Assembly (NCBI GenBank): GCA_964036665.1
Contig: OZ038530.1
Location: forward strand, 18,126,001-18,190,000
DNA from: Gordius sp. MW1
Taxonomy: Eukaryota; Nematomorpha; Gordioida; Gordea; Gordiidae
Direction of reading: 5' to 3'
Length of the DNA: 64,000 nt
Shown here: positions 21,038 through 35,513 of the stretch, in pieces
Position numbering within the stretch: the first letter of the stretch is position 1
How the letters are laid out: every line of letters begins with the position of its first letter
Program-made: the position numbers and the translations under genes
Notes under the pieces: model-generated
The model's database searches: none
What the model saw: only the letters and a program-made list of their open reading frames with translations
Told to the model about the DNA's origin: nothing

Positions 21038-22175
21038 GTTGATGAACTAAAAAGGTTTTGTATATAATAGTAAAATTTTTTGTGAGTTGGTAAGATTTAT
21101 ATTTTGAGATGCAACAGATATAGATTAAAACGGTTACTAACTTTTGTGCTACCAGAGGCATTAGGTACAAATTATAAATTTATTTAAATTAAGTTAAATT
21201 ATTTCAAACAGATTTATATATTTAAATAGTTTTCCTGTTCACATTCATTTTGGTTGAATAATTATTAGAATTCTTTAAAGTAAAAATGGTTTTTGCCTTT
21301 CTTGATCAATTAAATAATATTTAGCTTTGTATTTCTCGCTTATAGCACAATTATGCTGATCCAGCCTCAATTTTTTATAACCTTAAGTTGTTAAAATTCT
21401 ATTTGCCACCAATCGCTTTATAGAGCCTTTTATTGCAACAAATAATTAATCCCTCTTAATAGTTGATAATAATAACCAGTTAATACACAGAATCTAATTC
21501 ACTCTCAGCTTGCTATTACATAACTCATTCTCCACTCATCCCCAGCACTTCACATCCATCACGTTTCGATTTACATCATCCGTATTCTGCATTTGAATTT
21601 AATAAAAAAAAATCGACAATATGCCACATAATTCTCTTTATCGCTTTTACTACAGATTTAGCCTTCTTTGAATAATTTTTGTTATCCTTCACAAACGATT
21701 TTTAAGTAACTATTAATTGCTATGCAATTTATGGGCTCGTTTTTGGTTGTCCGTCGTCCGTCGTCCGTCGTCCACCAAGTTATTGGCGCCAGCTTTGTGA
21801 CCTGGATATCCCGGGTTCAAGCCAGGGAGAGGACAAATTTTTTTTTAAATTTATTTAAATTAAATTAATATTTTGTTCTTGTTAATACCATTGATAATAT
21901 GAATTTTTGAACATCCGCTGGCTACTGACCAATGAAAAAAATGACCATTGGCCAAATAAAGCGAAATTTTTAATTGCTATATGCAATTCATGGTATTTTT
22001 TCGTCTTTGAATAGGTTAACATTGATAATTACCCTATGCCCTTTCCTACAAGGGCCTACGCCTCTACTGATATGGGTCCCTGTGCCCCTTACCAAAGCCT
22101 ATGCCTTTACTGATATGGGTCCCTGTGCCTCTTACCAAATCCTATGCCTTTACTAAGGTGGGTTCGAATCCCGGA

Positions 22176-23965
22176 GAGGGCAAAATTTTTATTTATTTTT
22201 TAAATTAAATTAATATATTGTTCTTGTTAATACCATTGATAATGTGACCTTTTGGCCGTCCGCTGGCTACTGACCAATGAAAAAAATGACCATTGGCCAA
22301 AGTATAAATCGAAATTTTTTTTTCGTTTTTGAATTGGTTAACATTGATAATTACCCTATGCCCTCCCCTACAAGGGTCTATGTTTCATTATCTATATATT
22401 GTCACGCTCTTCGGTGTCTTGCACCGAATGTCTTGTCACGCATCGAATGTCTTCTCACGCTGTTTACTTTTAATTTTAATTAATTTAACTAGTTTGTGGG
22501 TTCGAATCCCGGAGTTTTTTTGAATCTCATGATTGTTCTTGTTACTACCATTGATAATAAGACTTTTTGGCCGTCCGCTGGCTGCTGACCAATGGAAAAA
22601 AATTACCATTGGCCAAAATGTGTATCGAAATTATTTTTTTCGTTTTTTTTGACTATTATGATTGTTCCTGTTACTACCATTGCTATTGTGACTTTTTGGC
22701 CGTCCGTTGGCTGCTGACCAATGGAAAAAAATGACCATTGGCCAAAATGTGATTCGAAAATTTTTTTTTCGTTTATTTTCGACTATTATGAATTTATATC
22801 CACTTTTACTGTGTCCTGGCTGCTGACCAATGGAAAAAAATGACCATTGGCCAAAATGTGATTCGAAAATTTTTTTTATCCACTTTTACCGTGTCCTGGC
22901 TGCTGACCAATGGAAAAAAATGACCATTGGCCAAATTGTGAATCGAAATTTTTTTTCCGTTTTTTTGACTCTTACGATTGTTCCTGTTAATACCATTGAT
23001 AATATGACTTTTTGGCTGTCCGCTGGCTGCTGACCAATGGAAAAAAATGACCATTGGCCAAAGTGAGCATCAAAAATTTTTTCTCCGTTTTTTTTGGCTA
23101 TCATTGACTTATAGAGTATCTGTTGGTACTGACCAATGAAAAAAAATGACCATTGGCCAAATTTTATATATAACCTAAAAATTTATTATAGATGGTCTAA
23201 CAGACAGCCAACTATGTAATATATATTTTTAACCTTATAAATGCATATATAATTTTTATTGGGTTAATATATTTCATTTAATTAGATTGTGATTTCATAG
23301 AAAACCTAAAAAGTAATAGTTAAAAAATATAGGTATTAGATTCTAATTTACGAGACAATATATTGATAGAAACTAACACAAAATTCGAAACCTCCTTCAA
23401 AGGTATAATCATAGCCCGTTCTTTCTAATTAAATTCAATCTACAATTAAACTATTAAAACACGAATTGTACTTTATTAGATGGCGCGCGTAAGTTTATAT
23501 AATTAGTAAAATTTTCTACGTGTTATAGATATTCCACCGCACGTGTGGCCGGGAAATGTCCGATATTTTTAAAACGAAAAGGTATTTTAAGAATCTGAAA
23601 AGGCTATTTTACCCCTGGTCGCCCTGGGCACCTACCGGTAAAGTTTCGAGCGAATCGGGCGGGTAGTTTCAGAATTTAGCCCTTTTTTAAAACTAAAAGG
23701 AATTTTTATTTTAGTTTTTTTTCTTTAAAATTAAATTAATATTATGTTCTTGTTAATACCATTGATAATTTGACTTTTTGACCGTCCGCTGGCTACTGAC
23801 CGATGAAATATATTGATTTTCTAAACATAAAACAGAACTTTATTTTTTCATTATCTATATAAATAACATAATAACTTCTACTATTTTAATAACGGATGGT
23901 GTGACGGGTTATAGCGCACGGCTTGTAAACAGGGAGACCTGGATGTCCCTGGTTCAAGCTTGGGT
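22176..23965. repeat. 1,790-bp tandem duplication, first copy
   Basis: This unit and the next (23966-25755) look identical on line-by-line comparison at an offset of exactly 1,790 bp. Both begin gagggcaaaatttttattta. The unit covers five or six ccattggtca modules and about 700 bp of otherwise unique sequence (about 23165-23880), whose diverged inverted copy lies at about 33190-33900. Confidence 0.9.
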
Positions 23966-23970
23966 GAGGG
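23895..23970 (+). repeat. tRNA-derived-like module
   Basis: The sequence gggttatagcgcacggcttg followed by gacctggatgtccctggttc resembles the D-arm/A-box and T-arm/B-box layout of a tRNA, as in SINE heads. The acceptor stem cannot be closed, so this is not a functional tRNA. A second copy lies at 25685-25760. Shorter B-box-like segments (gggttcgaatcccgg) lie at 22161, 22498, 24288 and 40430. Confidence 0.4.
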
Positions 23971-25755
23971 CAAAATTTTTATTTATTTTTTAAATTAAAT
24001 TAATATATTGTTCTTGTTAATACCATTGATAATGTGACCTTTTGGCCGTCCGCTGGCTACTGACCAATGAAAAAAATGACCATTGGCCAAAGTATAAATC
24101 GAAATTTTTTTTTCGTTTTTGAATTGGTTAACATTGATAATTACCCTATGCCCTCCCCTACAAGGGTCTATGTTTCATTATCTATATATTGTCACGCTCT
24201 TCGGTGTCTTGCACCGAATGTCTTGTCACGCATCGAATGTCTTCTCACGCTGTTTACTTTTAATTTTAATTAATTTAACTAGTTTGTGGGTTCGAATCCC
24301 GGAGTTTTTTTGAATCTCATGATTGTTCTTGTTACTACCATTGATAATAAGACTTTTTGGCCGTCCGCTGGCTGCTGACCAATGGAAAAAAATTACCATT
24401 GGCCAAAATGTGTATCGAAATTATTTTTTTCGTTTTTTTTGACTATTATGATTGTTCCTGTTACTACCATTGCTATTGTGACTTTTTGGCCGTCCGTTGG
24501 CTGCTGACCAATGGAAAAAAATGACCATTGGCCAAAATGTGATTCGAAAATTTTTTTTTCGTTTATTTTCGACTATTATGAATTTATATCCACTTTTACT
24601 GTGTCCTGGCTGCTGACCAATGGAAAAAAATGACCATTGGCCAAAATGTGATTCGAAAATTTTTTTTATCCACTTTTACCGTGTCCTGGCTGCTGACCAA
24701 TGGAAAAAAATGACCATTGGCCAAATTGTGAATCGAAATTTTTTTTCCGTTTTTTTGACTCTTACGATTGTTCCTGTTAATACCATTGATAATATGACTT
24801 TTTGGCTGTCCGCTGGCTGCTGACCAATGGAAAAAAATGACCATTGGCCAAAGTGAGCATCAAAAATTTTTTCTCCGTTTTTTTTGGCTATCATTGACTT
24901 ATAGAGTATCTGTTGGTACTGACCAATGAAAAAAAATGACCATTGGCCAAATTTTATATATAACCTAAAAATTTATTATAGATGGTCTAACAGACAGCCA
25001 ACTATGTAATATATATTTTTAACCTTATAAATGCATATATAATTTTTATTGGGTTAATATATTTCATTTAATTAGATTGTGATTTCATAGAAAACCTAAA
25101 AAGTAATAGTTAAAAAATATAGGTATTAGATTCTAATTTACGAGACAATATATTGATAGAAACTAACACAAAATTCGAAACCTCCTTCAAAGGTATAATC
25201 ATAGCCCGTTCTTTCTAATTAAATTCAATCTACAATTAAACTATTAAAACACGAATTGTACTTTATTAGATGGCGCGCGTAAGTTTATATAATTAGTAAA
25301 ATTTTCTACGTGTTATAGATATTCCACCGCACGTGTGGCCGGGAAATGTCCGATATTTTTAAAACGAAAAGGTATTTTAAGAATCTGAAAAGGCTATTTT
25401 ACCCCTGGTCGCCCTGGGCACCTACCGGTAAAGTTTCGAGCGAATCGGGCGGGTAGTTTCAGAATTTAGCCCTTTTTTAAAACTAAAAGGAATTTTTATT
25501 TTAGTTTTTTTTCTTTAAAATTAAATTAATATTATGTTCTTGTTAATACCATTGATAATTTGACTTTTTGACCGTCCGCTGGCTACTGACCGATGAAATA
25601 TATTGATTTTCTAAACATAAAACAGAACTTTATTTTTTCATTATCTATATAAATAACATAATAACTTCTACTATTTTAATAACGGATGGTGTGACGGGTT
25701 ATAGCGCACGGCTTGTAAACAGGGAGACCTGGATGTCCCTGGTTCAAGCTTGGGT
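23966..25755. repeat. 1,790-bp tandem duplication, second copy
   Basis: Apparently identical to the preceding unit. Homology continues only a few bases into a third start (25756) before diverging, so the array is exactly two units. Confidence 0.9.
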
Positions 25756-26165
25756 GAGGGCAAAATTTTTATTTTTTTTTAAAATTAAATTAATATTTTG
25801 TTCTTGTTAATATCATTGATATTATGACTTTTTGATCGTCCGCAGGCTACTGACCAATGGAAAAAATGACCATTGGCCAAATAAATCGAAATTTTTTTTT
25901 CGTTTTTGAATTGGTTAACATTGATAATTACCCTATGCCCTCCCCTACAAGGGTCTATAACTAATTATTTTGCATTTAATATCCCCCTATAGGCATTCTC
26001 GCCCCTTCCTACCTTTCTCGCCCATAAATTGCATAGCAAATATGCTACGTTTATACGGAGTATAGATGAGCCGCCCCCCCCTTCCCTTCCCCTACTCCCC
26101 TTCCCCTACTCCCCTTCCCCTACTCCCCTTCTCCTACCTTCCCACGAGGGCCGAAGGCCCGAGTT

Positions 26166-26959
26166 TACTATGTACAGTTCAAATTAATTGAGTGCGAATA
26201 GTGGGGATCAAATTTAAACTAATATAATTATATCCGATATTCTCATTAGAACAATTATAAAACAATTAAACTGCCAGGATAAATATAAGTTATCTATTTG
26301 AAAATAATACATTTTACTTCGAATGCAATACCTGAAAAATTACCCATGGAGACAAGAGATAGATCTTTACATATGAATCATTGATCTCGAGAAAGTTTTT
26401 GGTAAAGATCTTATGCAGTTAGCATGGGATAGTCTGAGTTCTAATGGTGTACGCAGGTTTATATAAAGTTAATAGTTAAAATATATACATTTTTATAGAA
26501 TAATTAATTCATTGCTATCTAATTTTGCAGATCACTTTAAACAATGAATTATATAATCATGGGTAGTAAGGGTAAATATAATTCATTTACATATATGACG
26601 AAATATAATTTAGGGCCTTAAGTAAAATAAAATCCTTGATAAAATGGTTAATATAAGCAGATTCAATGCAAATATTTCATGTTAACCCCCCTTCATGACT
26701 TTTAAAAGCTCTAATAATTTTTATTTAAGGGGATATAAAGTTGAACCTCAATTTATAATTAAATTTGGCATGGCAAGAAACACCCCATACTTATTTTATC
26801 AACCCAACCTTGCCATTTGCTAACAACACATATAATTTTAAATAATACACCAATTTTCTAACAAAATATTCTAATATTTGTTGAGAGACGTTGTTCAACT
26901 TTTCTAATTTAAAAAATTGTAATGTAAGGATGGTTTTTAATCATTAAATCTTAGTGATT
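26166..26959. other. Intergenic, no feature seen
   Basis: AT-rich sequence. I see no exon, repeat family or RNA gene that I can support. Confidence 0.4.
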
Positions 26960-29040
26960 CTATATTGGCGATAACATCTTCTTTTATATCAGTTATTTGG
27001 TCCGACAATCGTGGGGTTTGTTTTGATCAGTTTCTTCCATCTTGACCGGGTGAGTGCTATATCTTGACTAATCTCTTTTATTTTCATTACTTTATCGACT
27101 TGCCCTTTCCAAGTGACATGGGGTCGTCCTCTTTTTCTCTTGCCAGGTACCTTCATGTCTAGTACTTTATGATTTACGTCATTCGTATCCCTTCTTAGTA
27201 TATGTCCATACCACCTTAGCTGATTTTCGTGAATCATATCCGCCATAGGTTGAATACCCATTTTTGTCATGAGCAGGTCATTCGTTATATGGTCCAGCTT
27301 AGTATACCCCAAGCTCCACCGTATCATTCTCACCTCTGTATCTTGTAATAGCTTTCCTTCCGTGGTGTTTTATGGTTTCACTTCCATAGAGTAACAACGG
27401 TCTTACGATGGATTTGTAAACTTTGCTCTTCAACCATATTGGCATTTTCTTGTTGCACATTATACAGGATATACTTCGCCAGTTAAGCCATCCTTTTTGG
27501 ATCCCAGCATTGACTTCCGTTGCGCAACCTCCCTCGTAGCATCGAGCCGAGGTCATCCAGCGATGGGCTGCCTGTAGCGTTCATTTCCATGTATACCGTT
27601 TTTGGATCGTTGACCTTTAAACCATATTCAACTAAGCGCTTTGACCCCTTTTCGACTTCTTCGAATACTTTCTACCTTGTTTCCTAGTGGCGATGGCTTT
27701 TGAATGTCCCTCGTCATCGTGTCTATAATTATATTAAATAAAAAGGGACTTAAAGCAGATCCTTGATGTAATCTAATTTTAACCCGAAAAGATTTAGAGT
27801 CTCCAACTATCATCTTAACGCAATAGTTTGAGGCTTCATAAATATTTTTTATTAGCCGTAAATATGTGTAAGGGATATTTTCTCAGGCACCACTAGATTA
27901 AATCACGAGGGACGTGTCATAAGCTTTCTCCAAGTCGATAAAGACCATATGTTGGTCTTTCCTCTTTTCACCATCCATCATTTATCTTAGTGCGAAGATT
28001 GGGTCGATTGTGGATTAGCCGATATTTCCACCTCGTTTTTCAGCCTTGTTACTAAGATCCTTTCCATAAGCTTCACTGAGTGGCAAGTTAGCTTGATACC
28101 TCTGTAATTGCCACAGTCTTGAGGGTCTCTTTAAATAAGGATATAATCGTGCTTGCTCTCCATTGATTAGGAATTCCCTATTCACAATATCTTTTTAAGA
28201 AGTTTCGTCATGATGGTGACTCCTTCTTCACGACATCCGAGCAATGCCTCCATAGGTATTCCATCTGGGCCATTTGTTTTTCCATTTTGAATCTTGTTCG
28301 TCCTAACTTTATCCTCCTGAAAGAGTTCGAACATACTTATATTTTGCTCAATTTTGGGAAGGGAATTCTTGTCAATTTCAATATTCATAAGATTGTTAAA
28401 ATATCCTTCTTACCTTTCCATCCCTTCCTTCGGCTTGAATAAGGTTTGACCCTTCTCGTTTTTGACTATTTTAAAAACTCCCTCATCGCGACTTTTCTTC
28501 TCCCTTTGGCCAATTTGTATATAAGCCTATCGCCCCCATTATGATCCAGTTTGTTTGCCATCTCGGTGTAGGCGGCATTCTTCGCTATGGCCTTTTTTGC
28601 GGCCCTCTTTGCGTCCCTATACTCTTGATAATCCTCCGACTTTTTTTATGCCACCGTCTTTATAGATTTTTCATTCTTTCGATGATACACCTAACCGATT
28701 GATCCCCCCACCATAGTTTCATAGTTTTGCCTCCTTTGATCTGTCCTAGAACACGAATCGCTGTTTCCTTTAGGTCCTTAGATAGCCTCTCCCAATCGTC
28801 GTCTACGTCCCTTTGCAACTTCCATGCAGCCAAGAGTGAGGAGGCTTTTTGATAGTATTTTTTGCTTGTAGACGTATCTTTTAGCCTTTCATATCGAAAT
28901 CGAGGTTCATAGACCTTTTTTCTTTCTGGAAATACTTTTCTGTCAAGATCCATAACAAGGGGACGATGTTGCCTGGCGATTTCTTCTCCATTTTAGAGTT
29001 GGTGACTTGACGCCAACCCTCCACTTTTTGCACACGGACT
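26960..29040 (-). pseudogene. 5'-truncated, decayed RTE/BovB-type retrotransposon
   Basis: In minus order it keeps the linker after the endonuclease (near 29040), then IQNGKTNGPDGIPMEALLGC (RT finger), VFIDLEKAYDTSL (motif A region, ~27930), RLHQGSALSPFLFNIIIDTM (motif B), KSIVRPLLLYGSETIK, and the 3' block NQLRWYGHILRRD with KRKRGRPHVTWKGQVDKVMK. The apurinic endonuclease is absent, several stops and frameshifts break the frame, and the YADD-containing segment near 27620 appears deleted. It cannot encode active RT. Confidence 0.88.
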
Positions 29041-29203
29041 TGGGACCGTAATCGCGTTATAAATTAACTTCAGAGTAAATTGCTAAGTAAAATAAAATGG
29101 AATATTCGTCATTTGTTAATTCATATATAAATTGCTCCACAAAACTTCATATTCAAATGAATGTTTGCAATTAAAGCATTCGCAGGTAACCTTTAGTTGA
29201 AAT

Positions 29204-29794
29204 TAGAGGTGTGCACGGATCCGGATCAACATAATTTTAGAAGTCGGATCGGATCGGATCGGATCAACATTTTAGATCGGATCGGATTTTCAAATTTAAA
29301 ATAAACCATAATAAGTTCTAATTAATTAAATTAATAATTTTTATGTATACCTTTTCATAATTATCTTTGAAATGAAGATTGCAAATATGATTCAAAAAAA
29401 GATTTGCTGAAATGGTGTGTTTAAAACAGTCCTGGCAAGGCTTTATAAGCTGGCAAATAAAGTTTTAGCTATACCTGCTACCTCTACCGTTTCGGAAAGA
29501 AATTTCTCGGTGGCTGGAAGAACATTAGAAGAAAGAAGATCGCGAATTAAACCAGAAAATTTAGATTCTTTATTTTCTATATGATAATATGGAATTAGTC
29601 AAATAAAATTTTATATTCATTGGGTCTATTAAAATTGCTATACCTTATTTTTATGTATTTTAAATTAAATCATCAATAAAAAGTTCTGTTCGCAAAATTT
29701 TAATTTAAAATTTTCGGATCGGATCGGATGGATATATAATTTTTCAAAAACCCCTCGGATCGGATCCAAAAAATTTGATCCGTGCACACCTCTA
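29204..29794 (+). mobile_element. Internally deleted hAT (Ac-like) element
   Basis: Ends tagaggtgtgcacggatc / gatccgtgcacacctcta, flanked by gttgaaat (29196-29203) and gttaaaat (29795-29802), an 8-bp duplication with one mismatch. Subterminal regions carry repeated ggatcggatc motifs. Inside, the plus strand keeps the end of the transposase dimerisation domain, SERNFSVAGRTLEERRSRI followed by KPENLDSLFSI and stops. Confidence 0.92.
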
Positions 29795-29802
29795 GTTAAA
29801 AT

Positions 29803-30580
29803 ACAAATATCATATAGAAAAATTAACTTGTTTTTATATACAGGAATGTTAATTAAAGTGGTATTACATTACCATTTTAACTAATCATAATTAATACCTT
29901 AATTCTTTATCTAAATTATCGATGTTTTTTTATTAAAGGATCCGTTTATCCAAATATTAATATTCACCGCTCATTTATTAAAAACTCTATTCGCTTTTAT
30001 AGCCTTGCAACTTCCTAAATCTGTTACTTGTATTAATTAGATGCAAAAATAAAACAATCTGCTTTACATGAATATTTTTAATTTTTAAGGATTTTTCTAT
30101 AGAAATTTTTTTTCGTCATTAAGGATCTCTTTAAGTATGAGTTTTGATAGTAACACTACCTTTAGGACAACTCTAGGTAAAAGATGGCATATTAAAAGTT
30201 ACCGAGAATATATACAGTACAATGATGTGAGACAATAATTTATTTAAAAAAGGCACAGAAAAAATACCCTATCCTCTCTAATTTAGGCATATAATTTCTT
30301 AGATATCTTGCATGTTATTAGAATTATTTTCACGATAATAATAAATACTATAACCCTACCTACAATTTTCTGAGTAAAATTTATTTTACTACTAAGCATT
30401 TTTATATCTCAAATAACAGCTATATATCTTAAATAACGTACTGAAATTTGATTACATACTAAATTACCTGTGGATTATATTAGGGCTTTAATCACACTGT
30501 TTAATTTTATAACTTAAATCATTGTTCTAAAAAAAACAAATCTCGCTTTTCCTTGTGTATACTTTCTGCTTTCGTCATAA
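29803..30580. other. Upstream region of polyubiquitin gene
   Basis: AT-rich, without a recognisable repeat. It probably includes the promoter and 5' untranslated region, but I see no clear TATA box or initiator. Confidence 0.35.
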
Positions 30581-30596
30581 CCAATCTTCTCGAAGG
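30581..30596 (+). promoter_or_regulatory. Possible CCAAT and heat-shock half-sites
   Basis: The sequence ccaatcttctcgaagg holds a CCAAT motif and one inverted TTCnnGAA pair, about 45 bp before the ubiquitin start codon. Polyubiquitin genes are commonly heat-inducible. Only two pentamers are present, so a functional element is doubtful. Confidence 0.2.
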
Positions 30597-30628
30597 ATTT
30601 TACACAATCGTCTTTGTCTTTTTATTAA

Positions 30629-32475
<1,847 letters not shown>

Positions 32476-33179
32476 CTTTACACATTAATGATAACATTTT
32501 GCAATGCTTATTTATATCACTTGCTTATTTATTATATTTAATTGTAACCTACATTATAATTTTATTGATTAATACAAAGCTTTAAAAATCTTAAAAACAC
32601 TATAACTTATCAATTGCTTTAAAATAAAACAGTTACTTCTTTTTGTGTATATTAGCAATAGAATTTTTGAGTTTAAATTAATTTATTTTTGCACAATTGC
32701 CTTCAAGTTAAGGCCAGGCATAAACTTAAGCAACATATATTGAAGAAACTTTTGTTTTTATTAAGAAAATTTGTTGTAAATACATGGAAGCCTTAAACTA
32801 CCAAATTTCATATGAATAATGCATTAAAAGGCCGTTTTTATCTTCTGCCTTATTTAAGCATTTTAGAAATATTTGATATTGTCAGTTATAAATTTATTTT
32901 ATTATCAAACAATTATTATACTTTTTATTTATATCCTAAAAACATAAAATATAATTGAAATAGCCCGCGAAAGGCGGGTAGCAATGTAAGAATAAAAACC
33001 TTACCAAGAAAATTAGGAATTACTTTATTAACGCGAATACGGATAACTATTTACAAAAATAAAGGAGATTTTACAATTAAAATGATTTGCGAAGGAAAAA
33101 TTATTATATTCGGGAAAATTACAATAAATGGGGGGGAAAACCTAGATTGGGGAATATTTACAAGGACTAAAATATTGAT
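32476..33179. terminator. 3' region of polyubiquitin with candidate poly(A) signal
   Basis: An AATAAA lies at 32623-32628, about 150 bp after the stop codon, and is the likely polyadenylation signal. The rest is AT-rich, with nothing else recognised before the next composite repeat. Confidence 0.4.
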
Positions 33180-35513
33180 GTGAGGAAGTTATTATGTTAT
33201 TTATATAGATGATGAAATAATAAAGTTGTGTTTTATGTTTAGAAAATTAATATATTTCGTCGGTCAGTAGCCAGCGGACGGTCAAAAAGTCATATTATCA
33301 ATGGTATTAACAAAAACAAAATATTGATTTAATGTAAAAAAAAAATTAAAAAAAAAGTTTTTTATAGTTTTAAAAAAGGGCTAAATTCTTAAACTACCAG
33401 CCCGATTCGCTCGAAACTTTACCCGTAGGTGCCCAGGGCGGCCGGGGGTAAAATAACCTTTTCTGATTCCTAAAATACCTTTTCATTTTAAAAATATCGG
33501 ACATTTCCCTGCCACACGTGCGGTGTAATATCTATGACACGTAGAAAAATTTTACTAATTATATAAACTTACGCGCGCCATCTAATAAAGTACAATTCGT
33601 GTTTGAGTTTAATAGTAGATTCAATTTAATTAGTAATAATGGGCTATGATTATGCCTTTGAAGGAGGTTTCGAATTTTGTGTTAGTTTCTATCGATATAT
33701 TTTATCGTAAATTAGAATCTAATAATTATATTATTTTTTTAAATACTACTTTTAGGTTTTCTATGAAATCACAATCTAATTAAATGAAATATATTAACCC
33801 AATAAAAAAATATATATGCATTTATAAGGTTAAAAATATATATTACATAGTTGGCTGTCTGTTAGACCATCTATAATAAATTTTTAGGTTATATATATAA
33901 TTTGGCCAATGGTCATTTTTTTTCATTGGTAAGCAGCCAGGACACGGTAAAAGTGGATATAAATTCATAAGTCAAAAAAAACGAAAAAAAAGTTTTCGAA
34001 TCACATTTTGGCCAATGGTCATTTTTTCCATCGGTCAGGAGCCAGCGGACGGCCAAAAAGTCATAATAGCAATGGTAGTAACAGGAACAATCATAATAGT
34101 CAAAAAAAACGAAAAAATAAACTCGCACATTTTGGCCAATGGTCATTTTTTTCCATTGGTCAGCAGCCAGCACACGGTAAAAGTGGATATAAATTCACAA
34201 GAGTAAAAAAAATGAAAAAAAAATTTTCGAATCACATTTTGGCCAATGGTCATTTTTTTCCATTGGTCAGCAGCCAGGACACAATAAAAGTGGATATAAA
34301 TTCATGATAGTCAAAAAAAAACGAAAAAAAAGTTTTCGAATCACATTTTGGCCAATGGTCATTTTATTCCATTGGTCAGCAGTCAGCGGACGGCCAAAAA
34401 GTCATAATAGCAATGGTAGGAACAGAAACAATCATAATAGTCAAAAAAAACGAAAAAAATAATTTCGATTCACATTTTGGCCAATGGTCATTTTTTTCCA
34501 TCGGTCAGGAGCCAGCGGACGGCCAAAAAGTCATAATAGCAATGGTAGTAACAGGAACAATCATAATAGTCAAAAAAAACGAAAAAATAAACTCGGATTC
34601 ACATTTTGGCCAATGGTCATTTTTTTCATTGGTCAGCAGCCAACGGACGGCCAAAAAGTCTTATTATCAATGATAGTAACAAGAACAATCATAAAAGTCA
34701 AAAAAAACTCCGGGATTCTAACCCAAAAACTAGTTGAATTGCATAGCAATTAAAAGTAAACAACTTTTATTTATGTTTATTATATAACATTGGTCAGCAG
34801 CCAGCGGACGGCCAAAAAGTCATAATAGCAATGGTAGAAACAGGAACAATCATAATAGTCAAAAAAAATGAAAAAAATAATTTCGATTCACATTTTGGCC
34901 AATGGTCATTTTTTTCATTGGTCAGCAGCCAGCGGACGGCCAAAAATTCTTATTATCAATGATAGTAACAAGAACAATCATAAGAGTCAAAAAAAACTCC
35001 GGGATTCCAACCCCAAAACTAGTTAAATTGCATAGCAATTAAAAAGTGAACAACTTTTATTTATGTTTATTTTTAACTAGTTAAATTGCATAGCATTAAA
35101 AGTAAACAACTTTTATCTATGTTTATTATATAACCAAAACTAGTTAAATTGCATAGCAATTAAAAGTAAACAACTTTTATTTATGTTTATTATATAACTA
35201 GTTAAATTGCATAGCATTAAAAGTAAACAACTTTTATCTATGTTTATTATATAATAGATAATTTAACAAATCTTATATATAACACACCGAGGGAGATAGA
35301 GATGAGGGGTGGGGCACCTCTTATGCATTAATTTAAAAAATAACACAGCGAGGGAGATAGAGATGAGGGGTGGGGCACCTCTTTCTCATGCATTAATTTA
35401 AAAAATCGATAACCTAATATACCCAATGCAAATAGATAGGGAGGGTAACGGACGGACGGACAGACGGACGGACGGACAACAAAAAACGAGCCCATAAATT
35501 GCATAGCAATTAA
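33180..35513 (+). mobile_element. Helentron/HINE-like composite repeat, copy 3
   Basis: Its left 700 bp (about 33190-33900) is the inverted, mildly diverged counterpart of 23165-23880. Tandem ccattggtca units follow (33900-35030), then three or more copies of an aactagttaaattgcatagc module, the duplicated cgagggagatagagatgagg block (35285-35395), an (ACGG)n tract (35446-35476) and the end attgcatagcaattaa. From about 33905 onward it is a full-length relative of copy 1 (1396-2776). The GC-rich ctcgggccttcggccc end is missing. Confidence 0.55.

Larger units (their letters stand above)
21713..26165 (-). mobile_element. Helentron/HINE-like composite repeat, copy 2
   Basis: It reads from the attgctatgcaatttatggg end with GTCC microsatellite (21713-21775), through repeated modules (tRNA-like segment, 'taataccattgataatatga' module, ccattggtca palindrome units), to the GC-rich terminus gggccgaaggcccgag at 26148-26163. 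It contains the 1,790-bp perfect tandem duplication described separately. Orientation is opposite to copy 1. No transposase or helicase frame is present. Confidence 0.55.

Noticed and set aside
20790-21170. 126-residue minus-strand frame
   Set aside because: Hydrophobic AT-driven composition without homologue; the opposite strand has a more protein-like stretch.
23895-23970. True tRNA gene
   Set aside because: A- and B-box-like segments are present, but no acceptor stem closes and the copy is part of a repeat.
22277-25000. Several 60-80 codon frames in both directions
   Set aside because: They are duplicated exactly with the 1,790-bp repeat and consist of translated palindromic modules such as NGHFFPLV and VIFFHWSA.
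33900-35030. Regular repeats resembling a CRISPR array
   Set aside because: Units are imperfect, spacers repeat too, the genome is eukaryotic and the same units recur at many loci.
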